Positions 8,193-18,978 of a DNA stretch of 64,000 bases are shown piece by piece. This stretch comes from JAVBNU01 sp031551265 (GTDB lineage Bacteria > Cyanobacteriota > Vampirovibrionia > Gastranaerophilales > Gastranaerophilaceae), in contig JAVBNU010000035.1 of the NCBI GenBank assembly GCA_031551265.1, forward strand, positions 13,391 to 77,390. The letters run 5' to 3'. Below the pieces are notes generated by a model. The model had not been told where the DNA came from. It did not search any database and worked only from the letters and a program-made list of their open reading frames with translations. Every line of letters begins with the position of its first letter. Position 1 is the stretch's first letter. The translations under genes were made by a program, and so were the position numbers.

Positions 8193-8843
8193 CTAATATT
8201 TAATGTAATAATGTACTGCAGTGTTTTTGGGTCGTGTTTCACTTCCACCGGTGTAGCCGGAAGAAGGGACAACCGGATATGATTGAAAGCGGTGGTCGCC
8301 ATTGCTAAATCGAGGGTTGTTGTCAACTCTAGGGTCAGCACCACATGAGCCGGAGTTGTACAGTGTATGGTTGTGTGACTTAAAATCGTCTGCCTGATAA
8401 GAAGCAAAAGCCCTGCCGGAGTCTAATCCACGGCTTGAGTCAACACCGCGCAAGAACACGCCGCGGAAATCGGGTAGTGCAAAAGTCAAAGAGCCGTCAC
8501 CCTCGCCCCAGGTCGTGCCGATTGCCTTGAATAATTTTGCATAAGTCTGTCGGGAAACTTTAGCACCGTTGCATAGCAAAAAGCCTGTAGGTGGGCTTGC
8601 GGTTGCTCCGACTATGACAATACCGGCCGGTTGTATGATTTCATTGATAGCTGCAATAATTGAGCTTTTATCTGCAGTTTCAAGCTCATACAGCTTGCCA
8701 ATTTTTTCGGAAGCAATATTAGCGTCCATAACACTAGACTCTTGGTTATTGATTGCTTGCCGTATAGTTTCAAAATTTTGATTAACTTTTTCAGCGTCAG
8801 CTAACTCATTATTACGAAAAACAATGAGGCTCGTTATAGTCAT
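8193..8843 (-). CDS. tail collar domain protein
   Basis: 216 residues. The N-terminal 70 residues are helical. From about residue 75 there is a phage tail collar domain: ASPPTGFLLCNGAKVSR, then TWGEGDGSLTFALPDFRG and FLRGVDSSRG. Such domains form the receptor-facing trimer of short tail fibres, and the C-terminal Asn/His-rich region fits a tip. It follows the giant polyvalent gene with a 10-base gap. Assignment to the collar family is firm. Confidence 0.88.
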   Translation of the reverse strand: MTITSLIVFRNNELADAEKVNQNFETIRQAINNQESSVMDANIASEKIGKLYELETADKSSIIAAINEIIQPAGIVIVGATASPPTGFLLCNGAKVSRQTYAKLFKAIGTTWGEGDGSLTFALPDFRGVFLRGVDSSRGLDSGRAFASYQADDFKSHNHTLYNSGSCGADPRVDNNPRFSNGDHRFQSYPVVPSSGYTGGSETRPKNTAVHYYIKY

Positions 8844-8853
8844 AGCAACTCCT

Positions 8854-11800
8854 TTATTTGTTCAATTTATCCTTATACTTATATTTATACTCGCGCGCTA
8901 TTTCAAACTTCGCGGCATTAAAAACTTTTTTGGGGTCAATTTTGTTTCTAATCAAATCACGTGTTATTATTTCCAAACGTTCAGCGTCACCGTCTACAAT
9001 GGCCTTTTTATATTCTTTTTTACCCTTGAAATACGTCATACCTTTGCCAGTTGACGCAAAAGTGTCATAAATCGAATAGTCACTGCCTTTATTAATCAGC
9101 GAGCCGACACTAAACGGTAAAAAGGTTTTCCCTAACGATAATGCAGATTGTCCTACTCTGCCCCAACCTTCCGACTCTGCGAGTTTTCTATCCTCATAAC
9201 CGCTAAAACTTCTACCTGTAGCAGATTTTACAACCCATTGAGGCATAGGTGCAATTTTGCTTCCGGCTTTTTTAATCGGATCTTCGATAAACTCCGGTAT
9301 CTCTCTAAACTGTTTTCCTAAACGTACATATCGTTCTGTGCCGTCTTTGTTACGGCCGACAAATACATAGGTTTTGTTGCCAAGAGAATTTCCGAGCATA
9401 GAATATTCACGTGCTGTCATTTCCTTTGGATAAAGGTTTGGATTTTCTTTTTGGTCATAAGCTCTATTGGCTGCATTGAGTATATTCATATATAACAGAC
9501 TATATCCCAAAGCTCTTACCCAGAATTTTCTTGCAACATCGCCTCTCAATCCGGAAGCCTTTACGTTATCTGTTATTGATGTTGTACCTAAAGCGTGAGA
9601 TACGTCTTTTACCTTATCCCAAAACTCGCTTTTGGCTGCAAGATTATTTAAAACTTTATGGCCGGTTTCTGTTGAAAAACTAGCAAAAAATTGACGAGTA
9701 GTAGAGATAAACCAATCTGGTGACATCATTCCTTTTGAAAGAGTATGTCCTAAATTCGATGTAATTCCCAAATTTTCGTATATTTGTCCACCATAGCTAT
9801 CGTTTACCCATTGAGCAATTTCGCGCCTTTTATCTACAGAAATAGATTTATTATTTTGTATTTCATTTTCAACTAAAAACTGGTACGACTTGATTTTATA
9901 GTTATTGTGTATTACATCCCACAACGCTTTGTTGTTGATTTCCATAGTCTTATCAATCGCTTTAGCAGGTAAAGACAAAATTTTACCGATAAATGGGGCT
10001 TTTTCTAAGAATTTTGCTGTGTTATGAACAATTTTTTCTGCAGCACGTCTTTGAAAATCCAATGTTGAGCCGAGTTCTAATCCATCATCAATGGCTCGTC
10101 TTACCAACTCCGGCTCTTTATAGATGTCGTAATCATTATTTTTGACGGCAGCAAATATTTTCTTAAAATTTAATGCTTCCGGCGTTGCTTTCTTTGCACC
10201 AACATTTCCGTAATAGCTTTCAGTTAGCGCAAATCCATGGAATAAACTTAGACTAAACTCAAACATTTTCGCAACGGAGTTCATTTTATCCCAGACTTTT
10301 CCTGGCTTTATATATAAACATTCCAAATATTCGCGCGGACTGTCAAATGCCGTTTTTAGAACATCTGCTATATCAGGGTGAGCTTTTACCTTGATACTCT
10401 GCCATTCGAGTGTTTTTTCTTCAATAACATTCTTAGCATTTTCCCAATCAAAGTTACCAGGAAGCAATTTTTCAAACTTAGGATTTTCTGAAATTTCTTT
10501 TATGAATTCTTTTGTAGCACTAGGCGCAATATCATAAGCAACGCCGGTATCATTGAAAAACACGGCTGCATAATTAGCAAGCATTTCTTCATTGCTGTTG
10601 ATATATTTTTTCTTACCTAGTTTGGTAAATTTGTTAATTTTTTCTTCGTTTAATTTGTTTAATTCATCTATATGTCGTTCAACAAAACCATTTTTATTGA
10701 GCGATAAGGCCTCATCCAAAGCGTGTCCTACCTCGTGGGCTAAAACTTCATTAGAAAACCAACGGCGCAGCCTAATTTCAGGTGGTTCATTTTTTACATA
10801 TTTACCTAGTGAATTTGGCTTACCTGTGCGCGTATAATTGCTTATTCTACGCCCAATAACGATACCCATATCTGCTAAAATATTTTGCATTTCAGGACTG
10901 ACGGTTTCACCATATTTTGTATCTATAGCCCTGGGGATAGATTTATTTAATGCGTGATTGTCAATAGTAACCCAATGAGAGGGAGCTTGACTGGCAGGAA
11001 GTAATAAATTAATACCGTCTTTTGTTTTAAATTTCTTAACTGCGTCAACCAAAACCTTATCAATAGTTGCTTTTATGAGATTATCAGATTGAATTTTCAA
11101 TAATTCTGCATAATCCAACACTTTTGGCTGAAATTTAATTATTTCACCATTTTCAGCTTCAATACCGTTAATCCCATCAAACAAACTCTCGATAGTTCTT
11201 TTTTTTGCGAATCGTGACTTTGTAGCAAAATAATTAGTCAATAGTGCTTCTTGCTTTTTATCCTTAAATTCCCAAAGGTGCGTTATATAGTTTTCAATTT
11301 CGTCTTTCAACGGTTCAAAAGTTTTATCAGCTTGCACGGCCTGATATTCTTCCCAATATCGCTCAAATTTATCTGAAACGAAATCAGCCATATTTGTTAA
11401 TTCATTTTTTGTCTTGCTATCGAGCTTTTTCCATAACTCTTGTAAATCCGGTCTTTCTAGTCCTTCCGGCAAAGCAGTGCGCTCTCTCAAAAATGGCATA
11501 ATCTCGCGAAGCTGTTTATCGTTGATGTTAAGCTCTTTCGCTATTTTTTTGCTTGTATTAACAAATTCATTCAAGCAACGGTCAACGTCATATCTACGCT
11601 TTTGTATATCAGCCTTCCAGGTTCTAATGCCTTCTTTTAATTCAGCACGATACTCTCTGGCACTTTGAATATCACGCGCAGCTCTGATTTTCGTTTTACG
11701 TGTTTCTTTTGCCTTTGTCTGTGACTTCGTATTAAGATTTATCTTGGGAAGCTCAAACGCTTTTTCACGAGTTTGTTGGTATCTCTTAGGTTGTTCTGCT

Positions 11801-14800
11801 TCAAGTGGCAATGCATTATAAGAATTGCTGTCACTCTGGCCGTAGATTTCATTAATGTTTTTCTTAAAATCCTTTATATGGTCGTCAATAGTACGTTTGT
11901 TTGCTTCATTTTCGTCATATATCTTTTGATACTCTACGAGTTTCTCTTTTTCTTTTATTTCAATATTTTTTTCTGCTTCTATAATTTTTTCTATTTCAGC
12001 TCGCAGATTTTCCGGCTTATCCTTACCGTTAAAATCAATTTCGAGTCTTGTAATCCTTTTTTCAGTTCTTGTGAGCTGCTCTTGTGCTTTTTTATATGCA
12101 GCTTCGTATGTTTCACGCAGCCAATACTTTGCACTTTTGGTTTCTTCTGATAAGCGTTCAAAACTTTCTATGTTTGCCTTCCCATCTGCAAGACTCTCCT
12201 TGTATTCATCTAGTTTTTTTGCATAATGATTAATCATTTCTAAACGACCGGTCATTTGTTCTTTTTGCGTTGATAGCTTTTGTTTTTCAACGTTTACAAA
12301 CATCTTGGCTCTTTTTTCAGGAATAGTTATCATATTGATTTTTTCTTCGGCAGTGTTAAGTTCGCCAGTGTCAATATATTCCTTGGACTCATCCATAATA
12401 TTATTTATGCGCGAAGTTTTTTCATCCAATTTTTGAAACATAAATGGGTCAGAAGAATTTTTTAACAAAGGAACAACAACCTTAACATTGTCGTATCTAT
12501 TGCCTTGTCGCCAAACTCTGCCAACAATTTGAATATAATCTGTGGGATTCCAATCAATAAAAGGAATATATAAAATACTGGAGTTCTTATTGAGGTTCAT
12601 TCCTTCTTTAATACGCTGTGTACCAATAATCAACTTAACTTGGCCGTTTATGTCATTAAATGAGTCGGTGATTGCCGGAATTTTTTCATCAGGCGTATTT
12701 GAAGATATTATCTCTATCTCATCTGGTTTAAAAACTTTCTTGTCTACGAAGTATTGTTTTATCTTCGGGATAAACTCTAAACCCAGAGGCATATAAATCA
12801 ACTGCGATGTCTTAGGGTCTTTTTTCTTCATTTCCTCAATCGCTTTCGCTATGTACTCTAGTTTTGGTGAGTTCTTGATAAATGCTTCCGGTGTAACATC
12901 ATAATTCTTACTCGCGATGTCCGGCGATAAAGTTACTTGACGCGCCTGATTAATTTTTTTCAGAATTGCGCCATCATCATCCGAGGCAAGTGCTTCTTCT
13001 TCAAATTTTTCAATTAAACGCAGCTGCTCCTCACTCGGCTCTAAAGTAATTCTATCAGTGTGTTTTTTAGGACGGATGACTCCGGCGTCATCTGCAGAAC
13101 GTATCATCATTAAAGATTTTATTAGCTCACGCAGCGATGAGGCATTTTTGAAACCTTTAATAATTTGAGTGAAATCAACATCATTATTGTTTTTTACTAC
13201 CCAATCAGCTTCCAGGTCTGCATAGTTTTCCATAAACTGATAAACATTATTCAGTCCCATTGCGTCAAGTTTATCTTTGCCAATGAAAGAAAGCATATTA
13301 AAGATTTCTAACGGTGAATTATTAAATGGTGTAGCTGTGAGCATAAAGACATTGCGGTTATTATTCTTGCTCATTAAATGTTGAGTTAGTAAAAATAATC
13401 TTGCAGCACGTGCGCTCGGATCACCGCTTTGTCCTATTGAAGTGTATGCGTTATTATCTCGTCCGTATGCCTTTGCACTTCTGAAAAGATTACGAAAACC
13501 GTGGGCTTCATCCACCGTTAAGTGGTCAAAGCCCAGGTCATTTATTTTGTGAGTTTTTTTATTCCCTTTTTCAGCAATACCAATAATCTTTTCTACATCG
13601 GCTTTCAGTTGTTCATAACCGCGCTTGGTGGATTGACGGCGTTGGTCGCTTGCTACTTCATACAATTTATCAATGAGGTCGGTTATCTCACCGCTTCGGA
13701 ATGTTTCACCATCAATTTTTTGAACGATTTCGTCATACCAAATATTGCTAAGAGCTTCAAACGTAGCAACTGATACCGTGCCATCCTCGACACTACCTTT
13801 GAATTTGCTCAAATTATCAAGGTCATTAACTTTCAAATTTGGGAATAACTCTTTAAATTCACGAAGCCAATTTGATTTCACTTGTTTTGGGACAATAACC
13901 AGAGGCCGTTTTGCTCTCCCCATTTGCATATTTTGCACGGTGGCAACAATGCCGGATAAAGTTTTTCCAACGCCAACTTCAAAACCCAACAAGCCGACAC
14001 CCCTATTTGTGAGAAAATTTACACCTTCTTTTTGTACTTGAAATATCTTTAGAGGCTTGCCATAGAATGTAGATTTCATGTCCTTTATCATCAAAGGAAC
14101 TTTATTATAGTCAGGATTGTGAATAGCATTATAAGTTCTATTCCAGTTATCTCGAAGTTGTTCTCTTTCAGATTTTGAAAGGTGTGTTTGTATAAAATCA
14201 TTGAATAGAGAATCAGCCGTTTTTTTGATTTTGGTTAATTGCTGCACTTTAGAAACTTTCCTTGCAGCGTCACTATTGCCATAAGCTGAAATTGTTAATT
14301 TTGAGCCTTCTACATAGTTACGTAAATCCCATAAATTCACATAATTTCTTTCCGATGGAGTAGCATTATCAATAAAATCTAAATATGCTTCAAATACTGA
14401 TGATTTAATATTTTTTTCTTTATTACTCAACTTCATATCTTTGATGAAGTCACTGGTAGGGGTAAATTCGATTTCATGTAATTCTTTTGGCTTGGGCTTC
14501 ACGGCCTCTAGCTTCTTGCGCTGTCTTTCTTTTTGCTCTGGATTTATATTTTCCCTTTCGAGTCGGTCAAGTTTTTCGTATATATCGCCCTGTAAATAGT
14601 TGAAATCATTGTATAATTTACCATCAAGTTGATTTATTTTTTCATTGGGTGTATATTTGTTGTGGGGAAGTGTGCCGTCAACGCTAGTGTCGCTAAATAA
14701 TTGATAATCGTGGTCACTGATTTTATTTTCAGGCACATAGACATCGTAATCAACTTTAGCTTGTTCGACTTTTTTAGATTTAGGCTCAATAGTTTTGTTC

Positions 14801-17763
14801 TGAATAGGTTTTGCTATTGTCTTTTTTACTTCACTTTCACCGATATTCTTTGTGACTGCTTTTTGAATTTTTGAAGTATCAATAGTATCAACAATATCGC
14901 GATTGCCTTTTACGATTTGCTGCTCTTTGCCCCACTGGTCTTTTTTAGTTTCAATTTCACCTAATATTTTTTCGGGATTTTGTTTGAACCACTCACCTTT
15001 ATTGAATATATCTTTTGAATTTATATTCTTTGTTTTTCTTAGAACAATAATATCAGTGCCAATGCCGGTAGTGTCAAACGTACCTACAGGCAAGCGGTAT
15101 GCGTCAAGAATTTCTGCATTACCTGCTATCTTTAATTTTGCCGGTGTCATCACGCCGTCTAAAAAACTGCTCGGAACGATAAAAGATAAAACGCCATTTT
15201 CTTTTAGGCAATCAAGGCCACGTTTTATAAAATATGTTTCTAACCGACTTATCCCTTTACCTTCACCCATTCCATAATATCTACCAGTATTTTTGCCATA
15301 CGGCGGATTACCGATAACCACGTCATATTCAGCCTTAACATTTTTCAAAGGAATGTTTTTTGCAGGGTCAATAAAATGCGCTTGAAATTCACCTGTTTTA
15401 ATATTCGCGTCAGGATAAAGAATTTTAGTAATTTCTGCAGAGTGAGGATTAATTTCAAATCCGTCAAATTTAGTACCTTCAGGTGCGTGTTCTAAAAAGC
15501 GCCCAATACCGACAGACGGCTCTAAAATCTTAGAACCGTCTGTTTCAATATATTGAGCTGTAAGCTCCCACATCTTTTTGACTACATTATCAGGCGTATA
15601 ATACTCCGATAGTAGCCCTTTACCTTCTGCGCCTTGTTTTTCAAGACCCCCTGCGCCACTATATTTTTTTAGCCAGGCCTTGACTTCATCTGGGAGAACT
15701 GAATATTTTTGGTGATGTTTTTGAGCTACAAAATCTTCGATTGCCTTATTAAGCTCAACTTGGTTTTTATATTTTTTCTCAATTAATTCTCGATGTCCGG
15801 ATAAGAGCTGTCCATCTGTAACTCCATTTCCAGATGAGGTGCTGCTTCGTCCAGAGTCAATCCGTTCTTTTCCGCGAATGTCTGTAACATCTTTTCCAAC
15901 CATTTCGGGTTGGTTTCCTTTATCTGGCTTAGGTTCGGAAATTGTTTTTTGTCTAGTGTTATCATTCTTTACCTCATTATTCTTATTATTACCGATTTCA
16001 GGTACTTTTTCAATAGGTTTAAAGTCATTAGGTACATTGTATTTTTGTGCAAAATGATTGACTACATCAGGAATATATTTTTTATAATATGGTTGGTTAT
16101 CCATTACCCATTTTTTTAATTCCTGTCTGTTTTTAAAGGGTTTATTTATAGCATTACCGCTCATTATCATATCTAATTGAGGCTCAAGTGCCTCAACGAA
16201 AGACTCTACCGTCCATCCTTCCCATATATGTTTTTTCATATTCACAGTTGTTTCAGCCTTTTCAATACTAGCTTTCAGTGTTTCAACCTTCATATTTTTA
16301 AGATTGCCTTTTAATCCTAAATCTCTTGCTTTTTCAATTAGTTCTCCACGTTCTGCTTGTTTTTTAGCAATATTAGGCGCAACATCTTCTATTTTTATTT
16401 GGTGTTGTATGTATCTTGCGTTATTGTGCGCATTTATGGAACTGATTTCACCTGTTTCGACATTTTCTAGTTTTGCCATTCCTCTTTTATCATTTTCAAG
16501 GATTTTATAAACATTCCCATCATAAATATCTTTTACAATGCTTCCATTTTCAAAATGAACAGGATGTGAACCTCTATTTTCAGGCCTTCTTAATATAGTT
16601 TGGGCGACATCTGGTATTTCCGGCTGATTTTGCGTTTCAGGCTGAACAGGAACTTTCTCTGTTTTAGGTGGCTGCTCAATAACTTCTACAGGGGTTTCTT
16701 TTACAGGAAAATCCCTCACGTTTTCTGTAGTTGTTGCGTGAGGGGTTTGAGTATTCGCAGCATCGGGACTTCTACCTTCTCGTATAGTACGAATGTTATC
16801 AAATGCCGTATCTGATTTAACTAAATCTTTACCATATCCAACTATCTTGGCGCTTACTTCTTTTGCAGCTTCCATTGCCTTGGGTGCATTTTCTGCTATT
16901 TTTGGATAACCTCTGCTGATTGCTTTATTACCGAGGCCAATACCTGCACCTATAGCAGCACCAACCCCACCGGTGGTTACTTTATCTTCGAGGCTTCCTG
17001 GCATAACTGCGCCAAATGCTGTACCATGAAGCACTGCATTTTTGACACCGCCAACTTTTGCAGCGTTTCCGACTGCGCCTATTGGTAAAGCAAACTGTCC
17101 GGCTGTTTGAAATATAGGCAATTTATTTATTATTTCTTCATTCCGTTGTTGCGCTGCTAAATAGCCCTGGTATTGTTTTTCATTCCAATGATTATTTTTA
17201 TAAAGTGAGTCTGCAGCCTGGTTGACTAAACCCACAAACGTAGGTACTTCCAACTGTCTTTCAAATTCACGGCCTTTATATGACGCTGCAATGGCTTCGG
17301 GAATGTCTACAACACCTTGTAATATATCGTGAATAAGTCCGTCCACCATACCTTTACCAACTGCCGGAACTGTTGCCGGAAGTAAACTCGGTTCTTGCCA
17401 GATATTTTTCACTGTCGCAGCGGTATCAGTGACAATATGTTTTCCAAATTCCCAAAGCCCTTGTGGTACACCTGCAATACCTCGACCTACACTTTTTGCC
17501 ATATTGCCCAATCCTTGAAGAACTGATACATCATTATTTTGTTCAAGGGGTTCAGGTTGGAGTTGTCGTTGCTGCTCAATATAGTTCTGTAATGAAGCCG
17601 GTTGCGCCTGTGGTATTTGAGGTTGAGGCACTTGAATAGGTTGAGCTTGTGGCCGCGGAATTTGAGGCACAATTTGAGGTGCAACATTAGGCATTTGTTG
17701 CACCGGTGGATTTTGTTCTTGCTCAAGTTGACGCTGTTTTTCAATATATTCTTGTAGTGACAT
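8854..17763 (-). CDS. giant polyvalent protein: DNA methylase, SNF2-type helicase, HExxH peptidase
   Basis: 2969 residues. A Gln/Pro-rich N-terminus carries a duplicated SLQ-x-YIE-x-QRQL unit (residues 1 and about 57). Next is a Gly/Ala-rich hydrophobic stretch (about 215-290). A class I methylase has EPSVGIGRF (about 749) and NPPYG (about 817), typical of N6-adenine enzymes. An SF2/SNF2 helicase has GVGKT (about 1265), DEAH (about 1419) and GRVWRQGN (about 1750). Long coiled coils follow, then a zincin HEVGH (about 2343) and a C-terminal region resembling large polyvalent-protein-associated domains. Known relatives (for example P1 DarB) enter the cell with phage DNA and block restriction. 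Its place among internal virion genes fits an ejected protein. Confidence 0.85.
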   Translation of the reverse strand: MSLQEYIEKQRQLEQEQNPPVQQMPNVAPQIVPQIPRPQAQPIQVPQPQIPQAQPASLQNYIEQQRQLQPEPLEQNNDVSVLQGLGNMAKSVGRGIAGVPQGLWEFGKHIVTDTAATVKNIWQEPSLLPATVPAVGKGMVDGLIHDILQGVVDIPEAIAASYKGREFERQLEVPTFVGLVNQAADSLYKNNHWNEKQYQGYLAAQQRNEEIINKLPIFQTAGQFALPIGAVGNAAKVGGVKNAVLHGTAFGAVMPGSLEDKVTTGGVGAAIGAGIGLGNKAISRGYPKIAENAPKAMEAAKEVSAKIVGYGKDLVKSDTAFDNIRTIREGRSPDAANTQTPHATTTENVRDFPVKETPVEVIEQPPKTEKVPVQPETQNQPEIPDVAQTILRRPENRGSHPVHFENGSIVKDIYDGNVYKILENDKRGMAKLENVETGEISSINAHNNARYIQHQIKIEDVAPNIAKKQAERGELIEKARDLGLKGNLKNMKVETLKASIEKAETTVNMKKHIWEGWTVESFVEALEPQLDMIMSGNAINKPFKNRQELKKWVMDNQPYYKKYIPDVVNHFAQKYNVPNDFKPIEKVPEIGNNKNNEVKNDNTRQKTISEPKPDKGNQPEMVGKDVTDIRGKERIDSGRSSTSSGNGVTDGQLLSGHRELIEKKYKNQVELNKAIEDFVAQKHHQKYSVLPDEVKAWLKKYSGAGGLEKQGAEGKGLLSEYYTPDNVVKKMWELTAQYIETDGSKILEPSVGIGRFLEHAPEGTKFDGFEINPHSAEITKILYPDANIKTGEFQAHFIDPAKNIPLKNVKAEYDVVIGNPPYGKNTGRYYGMGEGKGISRLETYFIKRGLDCLKENGVLSFIVPSSFLDGVMTPAKLKIAGNAEILDAYRLPVGTFDTTGIGTDIIVLRKTKNINSKDIFNKGEWFKQNPEKILGEIETKKDQWGKEQQIVKGNRDIVDTIDTSKIQKAVTKNIGESEVKKTIAKPIQNKTIEPKSKKVEQAKVDYDVYVPENKISDHDYQLFSDTSVDGTLPHNKYTPNEKINQLDGKLYNDFNYLQGDIYEKLDRLERENINPEQKERQRKKLEAVKPKPKELHEIEFTPTSDFIKDMKLSNKEKNIKSSVFEAYLDFIDNATPSERNYVNLWDLRNYVEGSKLTISAYGNSDAARKVSKVQQLTKIKKTADSLFNDFIQTHLSKSEREQLRDNWNRTYNAIHNPDYNKVPLMIKDMKSTFYGKPLKIFQVQKEGVNFLTNRGVGLLGFEVGVGKTLSGIVATVQNMQMGRAKRPLVIVPKQVKSNWLREFKELFPNLKVNDLDNLSKFKGSVEDGTVSVATFEALSNIWYDEIVQKIDGETFRSGEITDLIDKLYEVASDQRRQSTKRGYEQLKADVEKIIGIAEKGNKKTHKINDLGFDHLTVDEAHGFRNLFRSAKAYGRDNNAYTSIGQSGDPSARAARLFLLTQHLMSKNNNRNVFMLTATPFNNSPLEIFNMLSFIGKDKLDAMGLNNVYQFMENYADLEADWVVKNNNDVDFTQIIKGFKNASSLRELIKSLMMIRSADDAGVIRPKKHTDRITLEPSEEQLRLIEKFEEEALASDDDGAILKKINQARQVTLSPDIASKNYDVTPEAFIKNSPKLEYIAKAIEEMKKKDPKTSQLIYMPLGLEFIPKIKQYFVDKKVFKPDEIEIISSNTPDEKIPAITDSFNDINGQVKLIIGTQRIKEGMNLNKNSSILYIPFIDWNPTDYIQIVGRVWRQGNRYDNVKVVVPLLKNSSDPFMFQKLDEKTSRINNIMDESKEYIDTGELNTAEEKINMITIPEKRAKMFVNVEKQKLSTQKEQMTGRLEMINHYAKKLDEYKESLADGKANIESFERLSEETKSAKYWLRETYEAAYKKAQEQLTRTEKRITRLEIDFNGKDKPENLRAEIEKIIEAEKNIEIKEKEKLVEYQKIYDENEANKRTIDDHIKDFKKNINEIYGQSDSNSYNALPLEAEQPKRYQQTREKAFELPKINLNTKSQTKAKETRKTKIRAARDIQSAREYRAELKEGIRTWKADIQKRRYDVDRCLNEFVNTSKKIAKELNINDKQLREIMPFLRERTALPEGLERPDLQELWKKLDSKTKNELTNMADFVSDKFERYWEEYQAVQADKTFEPLKDEIENYITHLWEFKDKKQEALLTNYFATKSRFAKKRTIESLFDGINGIEAENGEIIKFQPKVLDYAELLKIQSDNLIKATIDKVLVDAVKKFKTKDGINLLLPASQAPSHWVTIDNHALNKSIPRAIDTKYGETVSPEMQNILADMGIVIGRRISNYTRTGKPNSLGKYVKNEPPEIRLRRWFSNEVLAHEVGHALDEALSLNKNGFVERHIDELNKLNEEKINKFTKLGKKKYINSNEEMLANYAAVFFNDTGVAYDIAPSATKEFIKEISENPKFEKLLPGNFDWENAKNVIEEKTLEWQSIKVKAHPDIADVLKTAFDSPREYLECLYIKPGKVWDKMNSVAKMFEFSLSLFHGFALTESYYGNVGAKKATPEALNFKKIFAAVKNNDYDIYKEPELVRRAIDDGLELGSTLDFQRRAAEKIVHNTAKFLEKAPFIGKILSLPAKAIDKTMEINNKALWDVIHNNYKIKSYQFLVENEIQNNKSISVDKRREIAQWVNDSYGGQIYENLGITSNLGHTLSKGMMSPDWFISTTRQFFASFSTETGHKVLNNLAAKSEFWDKVKDVSHALGTTSITDNVKASGLRGDVARKFWVRALGYSLLYMNILNAANRAYDQKENPNLYPKEMTAREYSMLGNSLGNKTYVFVGRNKDGTERYVRLGKQFREIPEFIEDPIKKAGSKIAPMPQWVVKSATGRSFSGYEDRKLAESEGWGRVGQSALSLGKTFLPFSVGSLINKGSDYSIYDTFASTGKGMTYFKGKKEYKKAIVDGDAERLEIITRDLIRNKIDPKKVFNAAKFEIAREYKYKYKDKLNK

Positions 17764-18978
17764 TTACTTTTTACCTGACATTATTGCTTCGATTAACTTA
17801 TCCATAGAGTCACTTTTTAAGAGTTTTTCTGGGTCTACTCCGTGACTTTCAATGAAGTATCGTTTTGCCATTTCTCGTTCGTTTCCCGAAAGGGTTGTAA
17901 AATATGCTAAATCCTTTGCTTTTGACTCTTTTTGTTGTTGCTTAGTATGGTCTTTTGTAGCTTGATTTTTTACGTGTTGAGAATATGCTGCAGCTCTAGT
18001 AGAGTTGCTATTAGCATTTTGTAAGGCTGCTGTACCTCTTTTTTCGTTCAGAGCAATGGTTGAGTCAGTTTTTCTTGTGTCGTTGCTCTCTTTTACCTTT
18101 GAATCAGATGTTGTATAAACTTTTTCATTAGATAGTTGAGTGTTCAGCTCACGAACATTAAGAAGATATGTTGTCGGGTCAATCATTCCGGCTTTTAGTT
18201 GGTCATCAAGCATTTTCTTAATTCTTAAATAACTGTCCTGGTCTAACTTTCTGTTACGAAAACTGTTGTATTGCATTTTATAATCAGTATCTACAAGATT
18301 TTTGAAAGTATCGCTGTCAATGTAACCGCTGATTTTTTCCATATCTTCCGGTGAATATCCGAGTTGCTCCAGTTTTGGTGCATACAACGCATTATTAGAT
18401 TTAATTTGTTGATTTTGTACGGCTGTTTGCCCACCATAAGCCATCATTTGTAAAGGGCTTCCGCCGGTTGCTCCAACAATACCAGCTGTTATTAAACCTC
18501 TGCCCAATGGTGAATTTAAAAGCCTTGCGCCTGTTCCGACACCCTCACCAATTCGATTCATTACGCCCTTTTTTTCTGGCCGTAAATTGTCTGGGACAAA
18601 TTTATGTTGAAAATTATCATTAAATCCTGTGCGAAAACTATTGAGTCCGTCAATGAATTTGTCAAACATACCGTACTTGCGGTCTTGTTCAAGTTCACCA
18701 GTCAATGGATTACCAGGATTTCCGAGCGCATTTGCACCGGCAGTCTGTTTATATTGGTTTATCCAGTCCGCAATTTCAGGAACACCAAAGTTTTTGCCCT
18801 CACTGATACCTTGCGTAACTGCGTCCGCTCCATATTGATTGACAGCATTTTGCGCCCAGGGTACTTGATTATTACGAATTGCATTGAGATATTCATTCAT
18901 AACTTCAATTTGCTCTTGTCTTTTCAGCAATTCCTCATCTTGCGGTGATTTATATGAACTATATACAGCGTTCTGCAT
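17764..18978 (-). CDS. putative internal virion (ejection) protein
   Basis: 404 residues. I choose the ATG at 18978 because an AAGGAG box sits 7 bases upstream; the frame opens 14 codons earlier. It is Gln/Asn-rich and helical, with one Gly/Ala-rich hydrophobic stretch (LITAGIVGATGGSP, near 160-180) that could insert in a membrane. It ends one base before the polyvalent gene and overlaps the sulfurtransferase-like gene by 20 bases. Size, composition and position match podovirus internal core proteins. No motif was recognised. Confidence 0.55.
   Translation of the reverse strand: MQNAVYSSYKSPQDEELLKRQEQIEVMNEYLNAIRNNQVPWAQNAVNQYGADAVTQGISEGKNFGVPEIADWINQYKQTAGANALGNPGNPLTGELEQDRKYGMFDKFIDGLNSFRTGFNDNFQHKFVPDNLRPEKKGVMNRIGEGVGTGARLLNSPLGRGLITAGIVGATGGSPLQMMAYGGQTAVQNQQIKSNNALYAPKLEQLGYSPEDMEKISGYIDSDTFKNLVDTDYKMQYNSFRNRKLDQDSYLRIKKMLDDQLKAGMIDPTTYLLNVRELNTQLSNEKVYTTSDSKVKESNDTRKTDSTIALNEKRGTAALQNANSNSTRAAAYSQHVKNQATKDHTKQQQKESKAKDLAYFTTLSGNEREMAKRYFIESHGVDPEKLLKSDSMDKLIEAIMSGKK

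Noticed and set aside
8183..8407. 74-residue reverse frame
   Set aside because: Out-of-frame shadow inside the collar protein gene.
4190..8843. Diversity-generating retroelement acting on tail genes
   Set aside because: No reverse transcriptase and no template/variable repeat pair was seen.
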